Origin: Stereocaulon alpinum
Lineage: Eukaryota > Ascomycota > Lecanoromycetes > Lecanorales > Stereocaulaceae
Length of the DNA stretch: 64,000 nt
Reading direction: 5' to 3'
Assembly (NCBI GenBank): GCA_018257865.1
Contig: JAEUBA010000048.1
Location: 124,001 to 188,000 of the forward strand
Positions 20,918 through 31,846 of the stretch are shown here, in pieces; within the stretch, counting starts at the first letter, position 1, and the number at the start of each line of letters is the position of its first letter. Below the pieces are notes generated by a model. The model made no database searches. It had not been told where the DNA came from and was given only the letters and a program-made list of their open reading frames with translations. The position numbers and the translations under genes were made by a program.

Positions 20918-22045
20918 ATGACCTCAAACCAAGCTGCCTGGCTCACCGCAAAGGGAGATCCCCTTAGCATCGGACCAGCGACCGTCTCGGACCCTAAGCC
21001 CAATCAGATTCAAATCAAGAGCCGCGCTGTCGCCATCAATCCAGTCGACTGGGCGATGCAAGCCATGGGACAAGACCTCTTCCCCTTTCTCAAGTTTCCT
21101 TGCACCCTCGGCAATGATGTCGCTGGCGAAGTCATTTCAATTGGCTCTAATGTTACACGGGTCAAAGTAGGAGACCGCGTTCTAGGCTTTGCTGAAAGAG
21201 CCGCTTTCCAGGAATATGCTACTTTGGCAGGCAATCTGTTCTCTCCCATTCCAAAAAATATGTCCTTCGAAGAAGCGAGTGTTATCCCACTATGTCTCTC
21301 CACCTCTGCTTGTGGCCTGTTTCAGAAAGACTACCTCGCGCTTCCGCACCCATCAATCAACCCTAAGCCGCTTGGGAGAACCCTCCTCGTTTGGTCCGGA
21401 GCGTCGAGTGTCGGTTGCAACGCAATCCAACTCGGTGTCGCAGCTGGATGTGATGTCATCACCACCTGCTCTCCAAAGAACTATGAGCTTGTGAAGAAGC
21501 TAGGTGCTAGCCAGGCTTTTGACTACAGCAGTGACACTGTTGTTAGTGACATACTCGCCTATCTGCAAGACAAGACAATCGCTGGGGCGGTCGGTAGTAT
21601 GTTCTATCCCTCCACCCTTTCCTTGCCGCATCGAAGTTCCTTCAGCTCCTTCATTCGTTATCAAAGCGCAATCCTTTACTTAAAAATTACTCTCATAGTC
21701 GGCAATGTCAATGCTATTCGCGCTGGCCACGGCCTAAACGCCGACAAGATGACTCTTGAGATTGTCTCCAAAGCGAAAGGCAACAAATTCGTTGCCACAG
21801 CCCAGCCCTACAAGGGGCCAGTACCGGAAGGGGTAGCATGCAAGTTCATCTTGGGAAGTGCTCTGGCGAATAACGAGGTCGGTGCCGTCATCTACGCAGA
21901 CTACCTACCGAAAGCGCTGGCTGAGGGGAAGTTCATTGCTGCTCCGGAGCCTTTGATTGTGGGGAAAGGGTTGGAGAGTATCCAAAAGGCATTTGAAGTG
22001 CAGATGAAGGGCGTTTCTGCGAAGAAGGTGGTTGTTTCGTTGTAA
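20918..22045 (+). CDS. Zinc-type medium-chain reductase/dehydrogenase, 340 aa
   Basis: Two exons, 20918-21593 and 21699-22045; the 105-bp intron (GTAGTA to CATAG, phase 1) is a multiple of three and would be read through without a stop. The protein has the GroES-like N-terminal domain (INPVDW, GNDVAGEVISIG, VKVGDRVLGF) and a Rossmann NAD(P)-binding motif (SGASSVGCNAIQLG). It resembles the fungal CipB/enoyl-reductase-like MDR proteins; the structural-zinc cysteine lobe of classical alcohol dehydrogenases is absent. It would reduce or oxidise small organic substrates with NADP(H) in the cytosol; the substrate is unknown. No polyketide synthase is nearby, so a biosynthetic-cluster role is not supported. 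The start at 20918 is the first ATG in the frame. Confidence 0.85.
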   Translation: MTSNQAAWLTAKGDPLSIGPATVSDPKPNQIQIKSRAVAINPVDWAMQAMGQDLFPFLKFPCTLGNDVAGEVISIGSNVTRVKVGDRVLGFAERAAFQEYATLAGNLFSPIPKNMSFEEASVIPLCLSTSACGLFQKDYLALPHPSINPKPLGRTLLVWSGASSVGCNAIQLGVAAGCDVITTCSPKNYELVKKLGASQAFDYSSDTVVSDILAYLQDKTIAGAVGSMFYPSTLSLPHRSSFSSFIRYQSAILYLKITLIVGNVNAIRAGHGLNADKMTLEIVSKAKGNKFVATAQPYKGPVPEGVACKFILGSALANNEVGAVIYADYLPKALAEGKFIAAPEPLIVGKGLESIQKAFEVQMKGVSAKKVVVSL

Positions 22046-22504
22046 GGTGCGGTACCATTGAACGAGCAGTCATGAAGACGCGTTGTTATCTACACCCTGC
22101 AATGACAGCTCTGCATTTGAGAGATGTGGTTATTGTAAGAAGAACGTACACTGAAAGGGAACCCGTAGGCCTCCATGGGTCTAATTGGTGTAGAGAAGAA
22201 TCTCTTCGACTGTTGATGAAAACAGGAGACACGAGCACTCGCCTTCATTAAGGTAAGGTAGTAGTGTGACAGTCACGCTTGTTGCTTGGCAACTTACATT
22301 AGTCATCATCGCATGCCTAAGCCTGACGTCACTCCGTAGCTGTCGCCGGCTGTCAACTCCGCCCTTAGAGCGGGCACGCGGAGTGTTTGAAACTTCAATT
22401 GCTCGACTCGAGTATCCTCCCACGCCACTTGGACAGCTTGCCATACCTGCGCCCTCGCTGGCACATCATCCCCACCATACGGGGCGGCCCTACGAGCAGC
22501 AGTC
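22046..22504. other. Intergenic between reductase and RCF2
   Basis: Terminator of the reductase and promoter of RCF2. No further feature recognised. Confidence 0.4.
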
Positions 22505-23721
22505 ATGAAGATCCTCACTAAAGAAGAGGAGCATGCCCATTACGTGTATGTGCTCACTCCCCAGCTTCTCTCTTCAGGAACGTTGATGTAATTTAGCGAG
22601 ACGCTCAAGGGCGGCAGCATCGGTGGACTCGGCGGACTGGCTGTTGGGGTGCTAGGTGTCTGGGGAGCGAGTCAGCGATATCCTGCCTTTCGACAAATAA
22701 CACTACCACTGAGAGCGTTTTTGATGTCTTCGTCGGCTACATTTGGCGGTACGTGCATGGCTCTCTTTCAACAACGAGAAAAAGAGTAGTAGGCTGGCAT
22801 GAGTGGTTGCGTCGAGAAGAGACGGAATTTACACTGAATGCAAGCGGAATACTGGGATTACAGTACAACAGCTTGGATGAGACATTTCGCTAAGAGCGAA
22901 GCTGGACCACGCAATTCAGACTGCCATATCATTCGCTAACATCCTCCCTCTCGTCCAGCAATCGTAACAGCAGACCACTTCTCCCGCACCTTCGAAAAAT
23001 CCCGCAACCCAGACGAAGACTACCAAAATGCAACCGAAAAAGCCCGCTCAGAAGCCGCGGCCAACAAATCCGCCTACGAGCGCTTCATGGATTTCGGCAA
23101 AGAAAACCGCTACCCCATCGTCGCCGGCTCTTGGGTCCTCAGCATGGGTCTTGCCCTCGGAATCGTGGGGAGGAGCCCGCATCTGAGCACGCAGCAGAAA
23201 TTGGTGCAGGCTAGGGTTTATGCGCAGACGTTGACTATTGCGGTGTTGATTGCTACGGCGGCCTTTGAGGTGGGGGATCGGGGGAAGGGAGAGGGGAGGT
23301 GGGAGACTATTAAGATTATTGATCCGAATGATCCGGAGCATAAGCATTTGATTGAGAAGAAGGTGCATCATGAACGGTATCAGGGGGAGGATCAGTGGAG
23401 AGGTGAGTTGCTACACCTTTGCAAGATCCAAAGTCTACGTTAAGGAGTGGCCACTAACGGATTGCTACAGACATGGTTGACGCCGAAGAACGGAAAATAA
23501 AGCACAGGCAAGAGGCGGCGAAGGAGCAGGAGCGGGAACATGAATCCAATGGGAAATCTAAGCACAAAGAAAAAGAACACGAGCAGAAAAAGCCACAGAA
23601 GAAGGATGAGAAGGACCACAAAAACAGTGAAGGTGACAAGAAGGATGAGAAGAACGGTGGAGGAGACAAGAAAGATGAGAAGGGAGGCGAAGGGGAGAAA
23701 AAGGGTGTTAAAGGGCCCTGA
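22505..23721 (+). CDS. RCF2: Respiratory supercomplex factor 2-like HIG1 protein, 295 aa
   Basis: Four exons: 22505-22545, 22597-22748, 22959-23402 and 23471-23721, with phases that close exactly; donors are GTATGT, GTACGT and GTGAGT. The N-terminus (MKILTKEEEHAHY) and the following ETLKGGSIGGLGGLAVG segment are typical of fungal Rcf2. A second membrane pair (IVAGSWVLSMGLALGIVG and QTLTIAVLIATAAFEV) forms the HIG1 domain. Known role: it associates with complexes III and IV in the inner mitochondrial membrane and modulates cytochrome c oxidase. The tail after residue 210 is a long Lys/Glu-rich, probably disordered extension (repeated KKDEK), longer than in yeast. Some of exon 4 could vary in length between strains because of this low complexity. 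Confidence 0.85.
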
Positions 23722-24852
23722 ATTCACAACGGCGACCACAAGTGTAAACAATCGCACATCACCAAGCCTTCCGGCTACCAGCGAAGGGAGTTCTTGTACA
23801 TCATATTTCTCATCTACAACCTGTATCTAAGTTCAAATTCCGGACATATGTAACGCCTCGAGTCCTTCCACCCTTAGGCAGATACAGGAATGGTTCTGCC
23901 GAACGAAGCTCTTTACCATCTTACACTCTCTGGCCGAGCGTGTGTAGATAGTGTGTTTAGAAGTTGTGGGTGATGGGTGGGTTAGTAGATGGATTACTAA
24001 CTCCGAGAGCGGACAGGCTGGTTTCGATTATGTGTGGTATATAAGTCGGAATCTGAGCGCCAGATCCCTCGTCCATCTAACAAATATACTAAGCCTGAAT
24101 CCCACGCTTTTGCGCTTGAGGCGGTTCGATAACGCGCCGCTCCTAGCTCACGCTTACTTTGTTGGCAAAGAGCCTGGACTTGGAGTGCGTTGTGTAAGGT
24201 GCTGGGGTTTGAGTTGTCTTTGGTATCGTAAAAGCAGGTAAGATAAAGCCGTAGAATTCTCGGTGGACGCGCTTGATCTCGCTGATAGGAACTTCGCTGT
24301 TGGTATCTGGGATTGGTTTGTGTGTATCTGGAGTTGATGTGGATGACTTAGGCTTGATACGGTAAGAGCATGTTGGTTTTTCTGAAGCTTCAAGCTACCT
24401 AGCGATATCTGGCTTACGGTATGAGGTAAGGGGCTGGGTAATTGGGTAAAAGGTCCTTCTCGTCGCTGTTGTATGGGAGTTTGACGAGGTGGGAGAGTGA
24501 GTAGAGAGTTAGCATAGGGAGCTGATGATGTTAGCTGGGTTGTTGGTTAAAGGGTGGAGAGGAACGTACGGGGCGAGAGAACGTAGTAGGGGTATTTATG
24601 TCCCTTGTGAGCTCTGTGAATTGTCGCAGAGTTCTACGATACTGCTGGGCTGTGAGGGGTGGCGGGGAGGGGAAGGGGTGAAGATGATCGGAGGGGAGAA
24701 GGGCTTGGGTGAGTTTTCGAAGTGAGGTGGTGTTTGTTGATGAGAACATAACGCTCGTCTGTGCAAGTCACTGGTGCTTTATCATGGCGTGATGACGCAG
24801 AAGAACCCATCGAGGGGGTTTCCACGTTTACAAGGTTGAATCTGATATGATG
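23722..24852. other. Intergenic between convergent RCF2 and eIF2D
   Basis: Both flanking genes end here. Several short ORFs and one TATA-like string (GTATATAAG at about 24037) are present, but no ORF has a domain or signal peptide. Nothing else supported. Confidence 0.45.
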
Positions 24853-26990
24853 CTACTGAGCTCTTCCTTCCCACTTTTTCTTCGTCTTCGTCTTATCAAG
24901 CACTTCGATCCAGTGCCTGTTGACACCTCTCTTTTCCAATGCCTTCACTATAGTATCTTTCTGTGGGCCTTGGACCATGATCTCCTGCACTGGGTTCTTC
25001 GGGCTACTCCCGGCTAGTTGATTCACGCTGGTAGAGCTTGCACATGCTTTCTGCAATTCTTCAGCCAACGGCTGAGGGTTGATGTGGAAGACTTCAACAC
25101 CAGACAGCTTCGTTACAGTCTTATTACCAGAGCGTGTCTCGAGCACTATATGAATCTTTGGCGCGTTCCCCGCTTTAGCCTTGACGTTTTCTCGAGTCTC
25201 GTCATTTCTCAGTATTGCCCAGAATGGTGAACAGCTCTGTACGATACGGTCGATTAAAGCGTCTCGAGGTACGCTGCCTTTGGCGATGACTTCGCGGTCT
25301 AACGACGAATTGCCGTCGAATACGGCGTTAGCCAGGATGGGATTGAGCTTGACCAAGCGTTTGTTGGTCTCGGAGATGAGGTTCTCCGACTCGATATAGG
25401 CTACTATGATTGGCCGTAGTTCGGCTGGGAGATATAGTGCCTTGGTACTTGCGTTTTCTGCGTCGAAGATTGACGAGAGCTGCTCTCTGGGTCGGAGGAG
25501 ACTGAGTTGTTTGAGACGCTGCCCAACCGAGTCGTCACCTGAAGAGCTTCCAGCGACAATAGCCTTTCCGCCTCCACTTCCTCCAGACTCTGCACCAGCG
25601 GTGTCTTTCTTTGGTAGCTTATAAGGCACGAAGCTTGTGACAGCAGGATCATTAAAGTCGATGTCAAGAACAACACACTCCCCGCCATCACGATCTTTAG
25701 ATTTGAGGAGCTTCTGCTTTCCCAACGCTTTGATGAATTTCTTGGCGGTTTTCCACGACGTCTTCTTTATCTGCAGCGACGCTGCTTGAGCTGGTGTAGA
25801 AATAGGTAAATAGGGTAGAATGAAGTTGGAGATGACAAGTGATTGATGAATAGGGAAGTTCAAGCCTTGATGTGGGTCAGACTTGTGGGTGCTTTTGTGA
25901 TGCTGAACAGCATAGAGAAAGGCGTTCCAGAAGGCGTCATCGATTTCTTGGAAAGGTGTTAGCTCTAGTAATGTCATCTTCTTCAAGTGCTCGATTACCT
26001 TTCGTCGTAAACTCCTTGTTCTCCTCTCCTACCCTCTCATATGGTTCGGCATCTTCTCCTCCAACGTACTCGTTCTGCGGTTCGAATTCCACTTCGCCCT
26101 TTGTCTCTTGTTCGACGGCCACACCACCCCCATCAGTATCATCATCGTGATCTTCCACAACCAAATCTTCCATTCCCTCCTGCAAGATCCCGTCATTCTC
26201 ACCAGTATCCCACCCTGATATCTCCTCGGGAGCATGAATCCCAGGCTTACCGCCAGAGCTCCACGCCCAAAGCTCATCTCCCTCCCAGTGTTCACCTCGC
26301 ACAGCGTGTCCTTTGGCTCCTTGCACCTGCTTCAGTGCCGCGACATCAATCTCACAGATCCCAACCACAATGGGTACACTAGGCTTTTCAAGACTGGCAA
26401 CCGCTACAACAGCATTTCTTGTTGCCTTTGCTGGGAAAGGAGGACCGCGTTGTAGACCGGGCGTCATGAGTGGAGCACCGCTGCGCAGCTTTTGTAGGAC
26501 AAGATCTGGAGTGTGTAGAAGAGGTACAAGTTGGGGATGCCGCCATAGCGTGTACACTATGTTACGAAGTGTTAGCGATAAGGCATGGTAGGGCATAAAC
26601 AGAGTCCCATGCCAGTTGGAATCAGCCTCTCCTCAATCTTAAACCATAGTATCCGCTGTTCATCCCCTGGATGCGCTCCAGCGTATAGTGTGCCTGAGAC
26701 TTTTCTCAAGTTCGGTCCAGCAGTGGTCGTGAATCTGGCAGAGAGGGCATTTTCGGGTAGCAAGGAGTTACGCAGAGCCCCCAAGCTCAAAGCTTGTGCT
26801 GCTTGATTGTTGGTGCTACCCTCATCATCTTGACTGGCAGGCAATTCGATGCTGAACTCTGCAATGATCTGATCTGCTATCTTCCGTCTATCTGACGACC
26901 GGAGGGGCGCGAGAGGCTTGATCTGCGTAACATCAGACAATGCGTAGCGGCTGGTGGGGATTTTTGTACATTAGGCTTCTTTTTAAACAT
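24853..26990 (-). CDS. TMA64: eIF2D / Tma64 translation factor, 660 aa
   Basis: Four exons: 26990-26970, 26922-26613, 26556-25999 and 25946-24853. The 21-bp first exon encodes MFKKKPN and joins IKPLAPLRSSDRRKIADQI, the classic eIF2D start. Order of regions: pre-PUA/PUA (to about residue 190, including RLIPTVYTLWRHPQLVPLL and GAPLMTPGL), an acidic linker, a winged-helix segment (EIDDAFWNAFLYAVQHH), an SWIB/MDM2-like region, and a C-terminal SUI1 domain (VLETRSGNKTVTKLSGVEVF, MVQGPQKDTIVKALEKRGV). Known role: GTP-independent delivery of tRNA and recycling of 40S subunits after termination. The second intron (26612-26557) begins GC, not GT; using it gives the conserved PTVYTLW. A GT donor 12 bp downstream (26600) keeps the frame but inserts GMGL. 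Confidence 0.9.
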
Positions 26991-28527
26991 GGCGTAGTAA
27001 GAGTATCAGTCTTCTGTTGGGCAGAGAAGAAGTAGCATGTGAACATCAATAGCTATATTGGGAAAGTCATGAAGCGTAACAATTGGACTTACCATACGCT
27101 CGGTGGAGTGACTAATTGGATTGCTGAGTGCCGGGTAGCAAATGTGAAGTTATCTTGAAGGTGACGCCTAGCCATCGCGACTACTCGTGCTCACAGACAT
27201 CTTAGAATCATGCTTCATCTCTCTCAACTCCAAACTTTTCTTTTCGGTCTCTCAAGTACTCGTTATAATGAAAGGGGCCGAGTACGCATATGATGACATG
27301 CTCGGATGGCTACAACATACTCGGACAGAGACCGCAGATGACGTGTTCTCGCGCCAATGCCTTAGACAAGACCCCGAGACAGCTGGCTACTTTAGATCTG
27401 AAGCATGCTACTCTACAACACTACGTATGCCCATATTTCAGGAAAGCCATTCACGGACTCTAGGGTGTTCATAGATCGCCCGTTGCCGTCGACTATGATA
27501 TGAGCATGTCCAGCGCAGTCGTACATAAGACTTGGCTGTATCTTTCCCAAGCTACATGATGTATCACATCATTGGCTCCTTCCTCGTCGTTCTCTTATAG
27601 CCTCATTCTACCCCTAACCAAAGTCATCGATACGGATTATGTATTCTCCTAGTACTTCAAGGCAACCTTTGGCATCACAATTCAGGATGGATACTGTCCC
27701 AGTCTTCGTCAAGGAGATAGTATTAGGTGGTATAAGGTTCCGTTGCTTGGCACGGGAGAAGGCCCTTGACTCACAAGTTCTTTGCCTCGCATGGCGTTGT
27801 TTTGGCTAAAATGCACAGCAGGTCTTGGGGATATGTGAGTTGACTAAAAGCACTCCGGCAACCGATAACTCGTACTCGAGGCTACAGCTGAAACAAGAAG
27901 CACAGACGGGATGTGCAGCTAGTTACAAAAATAGCATCCAGACTCTCCAGGCGTTCGGGAATGTGAGGATAGGCAAAGTGTTCTAGCTATATGCGACTCG
28001 GGAAACCCATAACCGTGCAGACCCTATACCAATGCTCAAAGATTCCTAATTTAGGTGTCTACCTGAATATTGCCGCACCTGGTTGCGTTCGAGATCGCAA
28101 GCTGACGGTGTAAGTGAAGGTGATATTGGTCAACGTCACTGAGGGTAAACATAGTATACTGTTGCCTTAATATCGACGAGAAGATGTTTGTCATTTGGCC
28201 AACTTTTGATGTGCTTTGGTAAATTACCGAAAGCACTTCCCTCCAAACCAGAACTCGCTTTAGGCTTTGTAAGCCGAAAAGAGCAGACGATCTTAAGCGA
28301 CGGCATCTGAAGCAACGCCAGACCACAGCTGCAACCAAACCCGCCGAGTTCTAATGCGGCTATACTGTGAACGAGTCCTGCCCTCATCCGAGTCAGCAAA
28401 ATCGCAAGCGCTCCGTGCATCTCAGCATTTCAACTGCGTTCTTTCATCGGATATTTGTAGACTACATGATCCATTTCTATGATTCTGACAGTAAAGCCTG
28501 TCTTTTCCGCTGCCTTGCGTCAGAACA
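26991..28527. other. Intergenic, no supported gene
   Basis: Divergent promoter region of eIF2D and the family A gene. A plus ORF at 27187-27474 and overlapping minus ORFs at 28051-28420 have no domains. A short stretch at about 28000-28050 resembles the 3' part of the 131-aa secreted gene but with stops; see rejected list. Confidence 0.4.
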
Positions 28528-29091
28528 ATGCTGATCTCATCATTCACACTAAGCTGTGGATTTGCAACTTTGGCGATTCCACTTGCGAGTCTTTTGAGTG
28601 CTGCAATCGGTGCTCTACCGGGGAAGTCCAGCGACAACACGTTTCTGTCTAACCTGCAGCCCATCACTCTAACAGGCCTACAAATCAATCCCGTCAATTC
28701 CACGCCCGCAACCGAGCCATGCTGTTTCTCGCCAGGCCGATTCATTGTGCCCATTGCGAACCCGTCCGACTGCGACAAAGCTATCAACGAATTGCTAAAC
28801 GAAGTACCTGACCCAGGTCGTCCCGTTGAATGGACCGGACGTGAAACATGGAGCTCAGGTACTTGCAACATTGTTCTGCGCAGTAGGGGATGGAGGTCTT
28901 TGGGCACGTTTTCAAGAGATTTAATCGCATACGACGCCCGGAGAGTGGAAGCTCAGTGCGTGACTGCATCAGCTGGTTTTGCTGGCGGATCTGTGCCAGT
29001 ATGGAACCACAGGCGAATGTCCTGCGATGTGCAAGTCTCTGGAAGAGATTGGCCCCGGTCGGTGCCGTCAAGGTCAACATACAGCCAATGA
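28528..29091 (+). CDS. Secreted protein with one family A domain, 187 aa
   Basis: Single exon. Signal peptide at residues 1-30 (hydrophobic FATLAIPLASLLSAAIGA). The mature part carries the family A pattern: DCDKAINEL, SSGTCNIVL, EAQCVTASAGFAGGSV, plus a CC pair and a final MSCDVQVSG. Paralogs are at 2827-4157 and 7649-9028 on the other side of the AT-rich element. The protein is predicted to be secreted; the function is unknown. The last about 13 residues are unlike the paralogs, so a missed intron near the end is possible. Confidence 0.65.
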   Translation: MLISSFTLSCGFATLAIPLASLLSAAIGALPGKSSDNTFLSNLQPITLTGLQINPVNSTPATEPCCFSPGRFIVPIANPSDCDKAINELLNEVPDPGRPVEWTGRETWSSGTCNIVLRSRGWRSLGTFSRDLIAYDARRVEAQCVTASAGFAGGSVPVWNHRRMSCDVQVSGRDWPRSVPSRSTYSQ

Positions 29092-29304
29092 AAAGGAGTG
29101 CGGGTGGCACGCTGATACTCATGGGGCGGAATCACTGACGTGGGCTCAAGGGACGGCAAGCAAACAGATAGTTCGTGTATGCCGCCGCGAAGTGTATGAA
29201 ATAGCTCACATAACGCATGATGTTGATCAAATGTGTCGTGGACGTACCTAACACAGCAGGGTTTCTTTTTGAAAGGTTCTGATAGACATTTATTTCAGCA
29301 TGCA

Positions 29305-30045
29305 TCAAAGTGGAATATCCCAAAACGTCAGCTGGAATCCAGCATTACTGTCATCGAACTTCCACAGATAATGCTTCCGCACCCACTCATAAAGCACACC
29401 CACGAAATCTCCAACGTCAACTGCGGAAAGCGCCTTGCCTTGCGCCCTCTCGTTTATGGGTCGTAGAAGCGCATCGATCTTCATACTGATATGCCTCGCA
29501 GATGCCGGCCCGCTGTCTACTGCCATTGTGAAGCCTCGATATCCTTTGTAAATCAGGTCGAACGTATGGGTGTAAGGCCAGTCCTCCATGTGTGGTGGGA
29601 TTGCCTTAACGTTAGTGATGCAGCTAATATTTGCGTCGCCAATGGCGTTGAGCCAGCGGAGGAAGGCGAAGTCGTTGCCTTGTTGGAAGGGATCATCGTT
29701 CGCGCTTGAGATGGCGCTTAGGAAGAGTGTGTCGAGTGGTGACACGAAGCTATTTTTACCATAGTATATGGGGAGAACCTCATTATACAATTGCCGGCAG
29801 ACATGGGATAGAGGTGGTTGAAGGCGTTCGTCATGGTTTCCTTCAACCTCACGCTCCGTTTTGTGTGTTATTTCGATGGGCTTGTGCTCGCTATTGACGA
29901 CTACAAGTTCGTAAATCTCGTTTCGCAGTTCGATGGGAAGACTGAAGAAACTGATACTGGAACTTTTGCCGGGCTCCTTGAGAAACAGTGGCCGAAAAGG
30001 TGACGTCGACATACTCGGACTTGGCTGGTTTGAAACTCCGTTCAT
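29305..30045 (-). CDS. 2EXR/F-box-like domain protein, 246 aa
   Basis: Single exon; the ATG at 30045 is the first ATG of the frame. After a polar Pro/Ser N-terminus it has FFSLPIELRNEIYELVV, followed by PPLSHVCRQLYNEVLPIYYG, the hallmark of the 2EXR family that is greatly expanded in Pezizomycotina. Such proteins are cytosolic or nuclear and may act in protein-protein contacts like F-box proteins; a specific role is not known. The C-terminal half (VDVGDFVGVLYEWVRKHYLW) is family-typical for length. It is opposite to the flanking secreted genes and not part of their families. Confidence 0.75.
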   Translation of the reverse strand: MNGVSNQPSPSMSTSPFRPLFLKEPGKSSSISFFSLPIELRNEIYELVVVNSEHKPIEITHKTEREVEGNHDERLQPPLSHVCRQLYNEVLPIYYGKNSFVSPLDTLFLSAISSANDDPFQQGNDFAFLRWLNAIGDANISCITNVKAIPPHMEDWPYTHTFDLIYKGYRGFTMAVDSGPASARHISMKIDALLRPINERAQGKALSAVDVGDFVGVLYEWVRKHYLWKFDDSNAGFQLTFWDIPL

Positions 30046-31846
30046 CTGCACTATGGAACGGTCTATCTTATCTTGGAGACATATATCAAACCTGACGAGG
30101 AAAATGATCTATACAATTCAGGAAAGCATGGAAGTGGGATTAATATCCCTAAATTGAAGGGGATCTAACAAATGATGACTCCTTAAAACAATGTTGAGAG
30201 ACTGCGAATATAGAAGAACAAGGCAGACGCCATGTAGAGGTCTCATGTTCCAAGCAGGCTCTGTCTGGTGCCGTCATCATGCGGTACCTTATCAAGGACT
30301 GATGTCACAAGAGATGGCTAGTCAGGGGCAAGGGCCCCAAGGCGTGGCTCAAAACAAACTTGTGATGGGAGCTATGTTAGCGTGGGACCTGATCACTTGG
30401 CGCCCGAAGTCTGGTATACCGGGCCTAAACAAACCCCCAAAACTTCTCGTCCGCAGTCTTTTGCTCATTCTTAATTTTACCAAACATTGGGAAGGTCCAG
30501 CGCTATGACGGTGCTCAGCAATTCCATGCTCATCAAATCACTGCAAGCGATTGTGCTACATGCAGTTCCACCTGCACTGTTACACCAGCTCACCAGCTCG
30601 AAACGGACACACGCTGTCACCTTTCTATCGGTTCCTACAAATGCAAACGCCTACTGAATGTGCCACGACCATTGCTACAATAGACTTCAAATATTAGCCG
30701 ACTATGCCAAGTTTGTCCGAGCGTACGGCGTATCTACTCATCAAGCTGCTTCTACTCTTGAACATCTGCGAAGATGTTCAAGGTAACCTGATCCGCCTCG
30801 TTCTTGTATTGTCTGAGTACACCCCAACAGGCACATGCTTGTCATATCACCCTCATGTCTCACCTAGCCTATTGCTTTGACTGAATAGTCATCACTTCAT
30901 CTGAATCCACAGCCTGGCAAACAGTTCGGAACTTATTTGACCACTAAATATATATGTCTACATCGACGGAAGATAAGTCAGAAGATACCAATCTCCTACG
31001 GTGGATCTTCTTTATCGCGAAGACACTTACCAACTCATATGGTAAGTCTTTGCAGCCATCGAGCCCGAACGTCAATCAACAGGACGGACACGGGACAATA
31101 TCCTTGGAAATTGAACAACATTGCAGTGATCTATCAAGCAACATGGCGGTACTAGGGAGCATATGACCGATACGATGGCAGATATTTTAGTCGCTGCGCT
31201 GTAGGAGCTTGTGGACAAGTACAAGGATCGTTAACATTCGGGCATATATTACCGTACTTTATGATGAAGAAAATCTTGCAGCTACTAGAGAGCTGGACAA
31301 GGAATATGATGAAAAGAGTGCCGCGGCTTAGCCAAGTTGTCTACTCAGTCAAACAAACAATTTCCTAAGAGCTACCTTTGCGAAGCCGAGTCCATCTTGA
31401 TATGGGCCGCACAAGCAGAGTTCTTGTCACTAGTGACTGTATTACGACTCAGGACCCCTGTGTGTTCATTGCTCATAGGAAGCAACCTTTCACCACTTAA
31501 TTCAATAACATCTCCGAACCCGGAGTCTCCGTTCGTCTGAAGACCTTCTGGTACTTAAAGTCCATCAATTCCTGCGGTCAGCGGCTAAAGTGTTTTGGAC
31601 GGAGACACTGCAAACGCGCAATGTGACCCTGTATAGCCGCGAACACATAAATTCATAGCTACTGATGAAACACTGGATGCCATGGCGGGAACAATCTAGT
31701 TAAGAAGTCCACTCATAAGGGACCGGCAAATAGAAGAGATTCTGCGCCAAGGGAATGGAACTGGTATTTCACACAAGGATCACCCATGCTTCATCTATTC
31801 TTTCATGTTCTAAGAACATGGGTTGAGTCGTGGAGAGACACTAGGG
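30046..31846. other. Long intergenic with one weak gene candidate
   Basis: The 105-codon plus ORF at 30191-30508 has no recognisable features. A weak candidate at 30954 is listed separately. Nothing else is supported. Confidence 0.4.
30954..31158 (+). pseudogene. Weak candidate: short acidic protein, possibly broken
   Basis: ATG with a plausible start (M-STSTEDKSEDTNLLRWIFF) followed after AKTLTNSYG by a GTAAGT donor. An acceptor at 31122 (TTGCAG) continues as VIYQATWRY and then a stop, after which the same frame goes on as GAYDRYDGRYF. This loosely resembles fungal short Myb-like proteins truncated by a stop. The resemblance is weak. Confidence 0.22.

Noticed and set aside
21010..21494. ORFs of 97-101 codons overlapping the reductase
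   Set aside because: Shadow frames of a gene with clear MDR motifs.
20918..22045. Reductase as part of a polyketide gene cluster
   Set aside because: No polyketide synthase, NRPS, P450 or transporter lies nearby; the neighbours are a transposon and RCF2.
28000..28420. Relic of the 131-aa secreted protein on the minus strand
   Set aside because: A short match (GGTTATGGG and nearby bases) exists, but the aligned frame has several stops and no second block matches.
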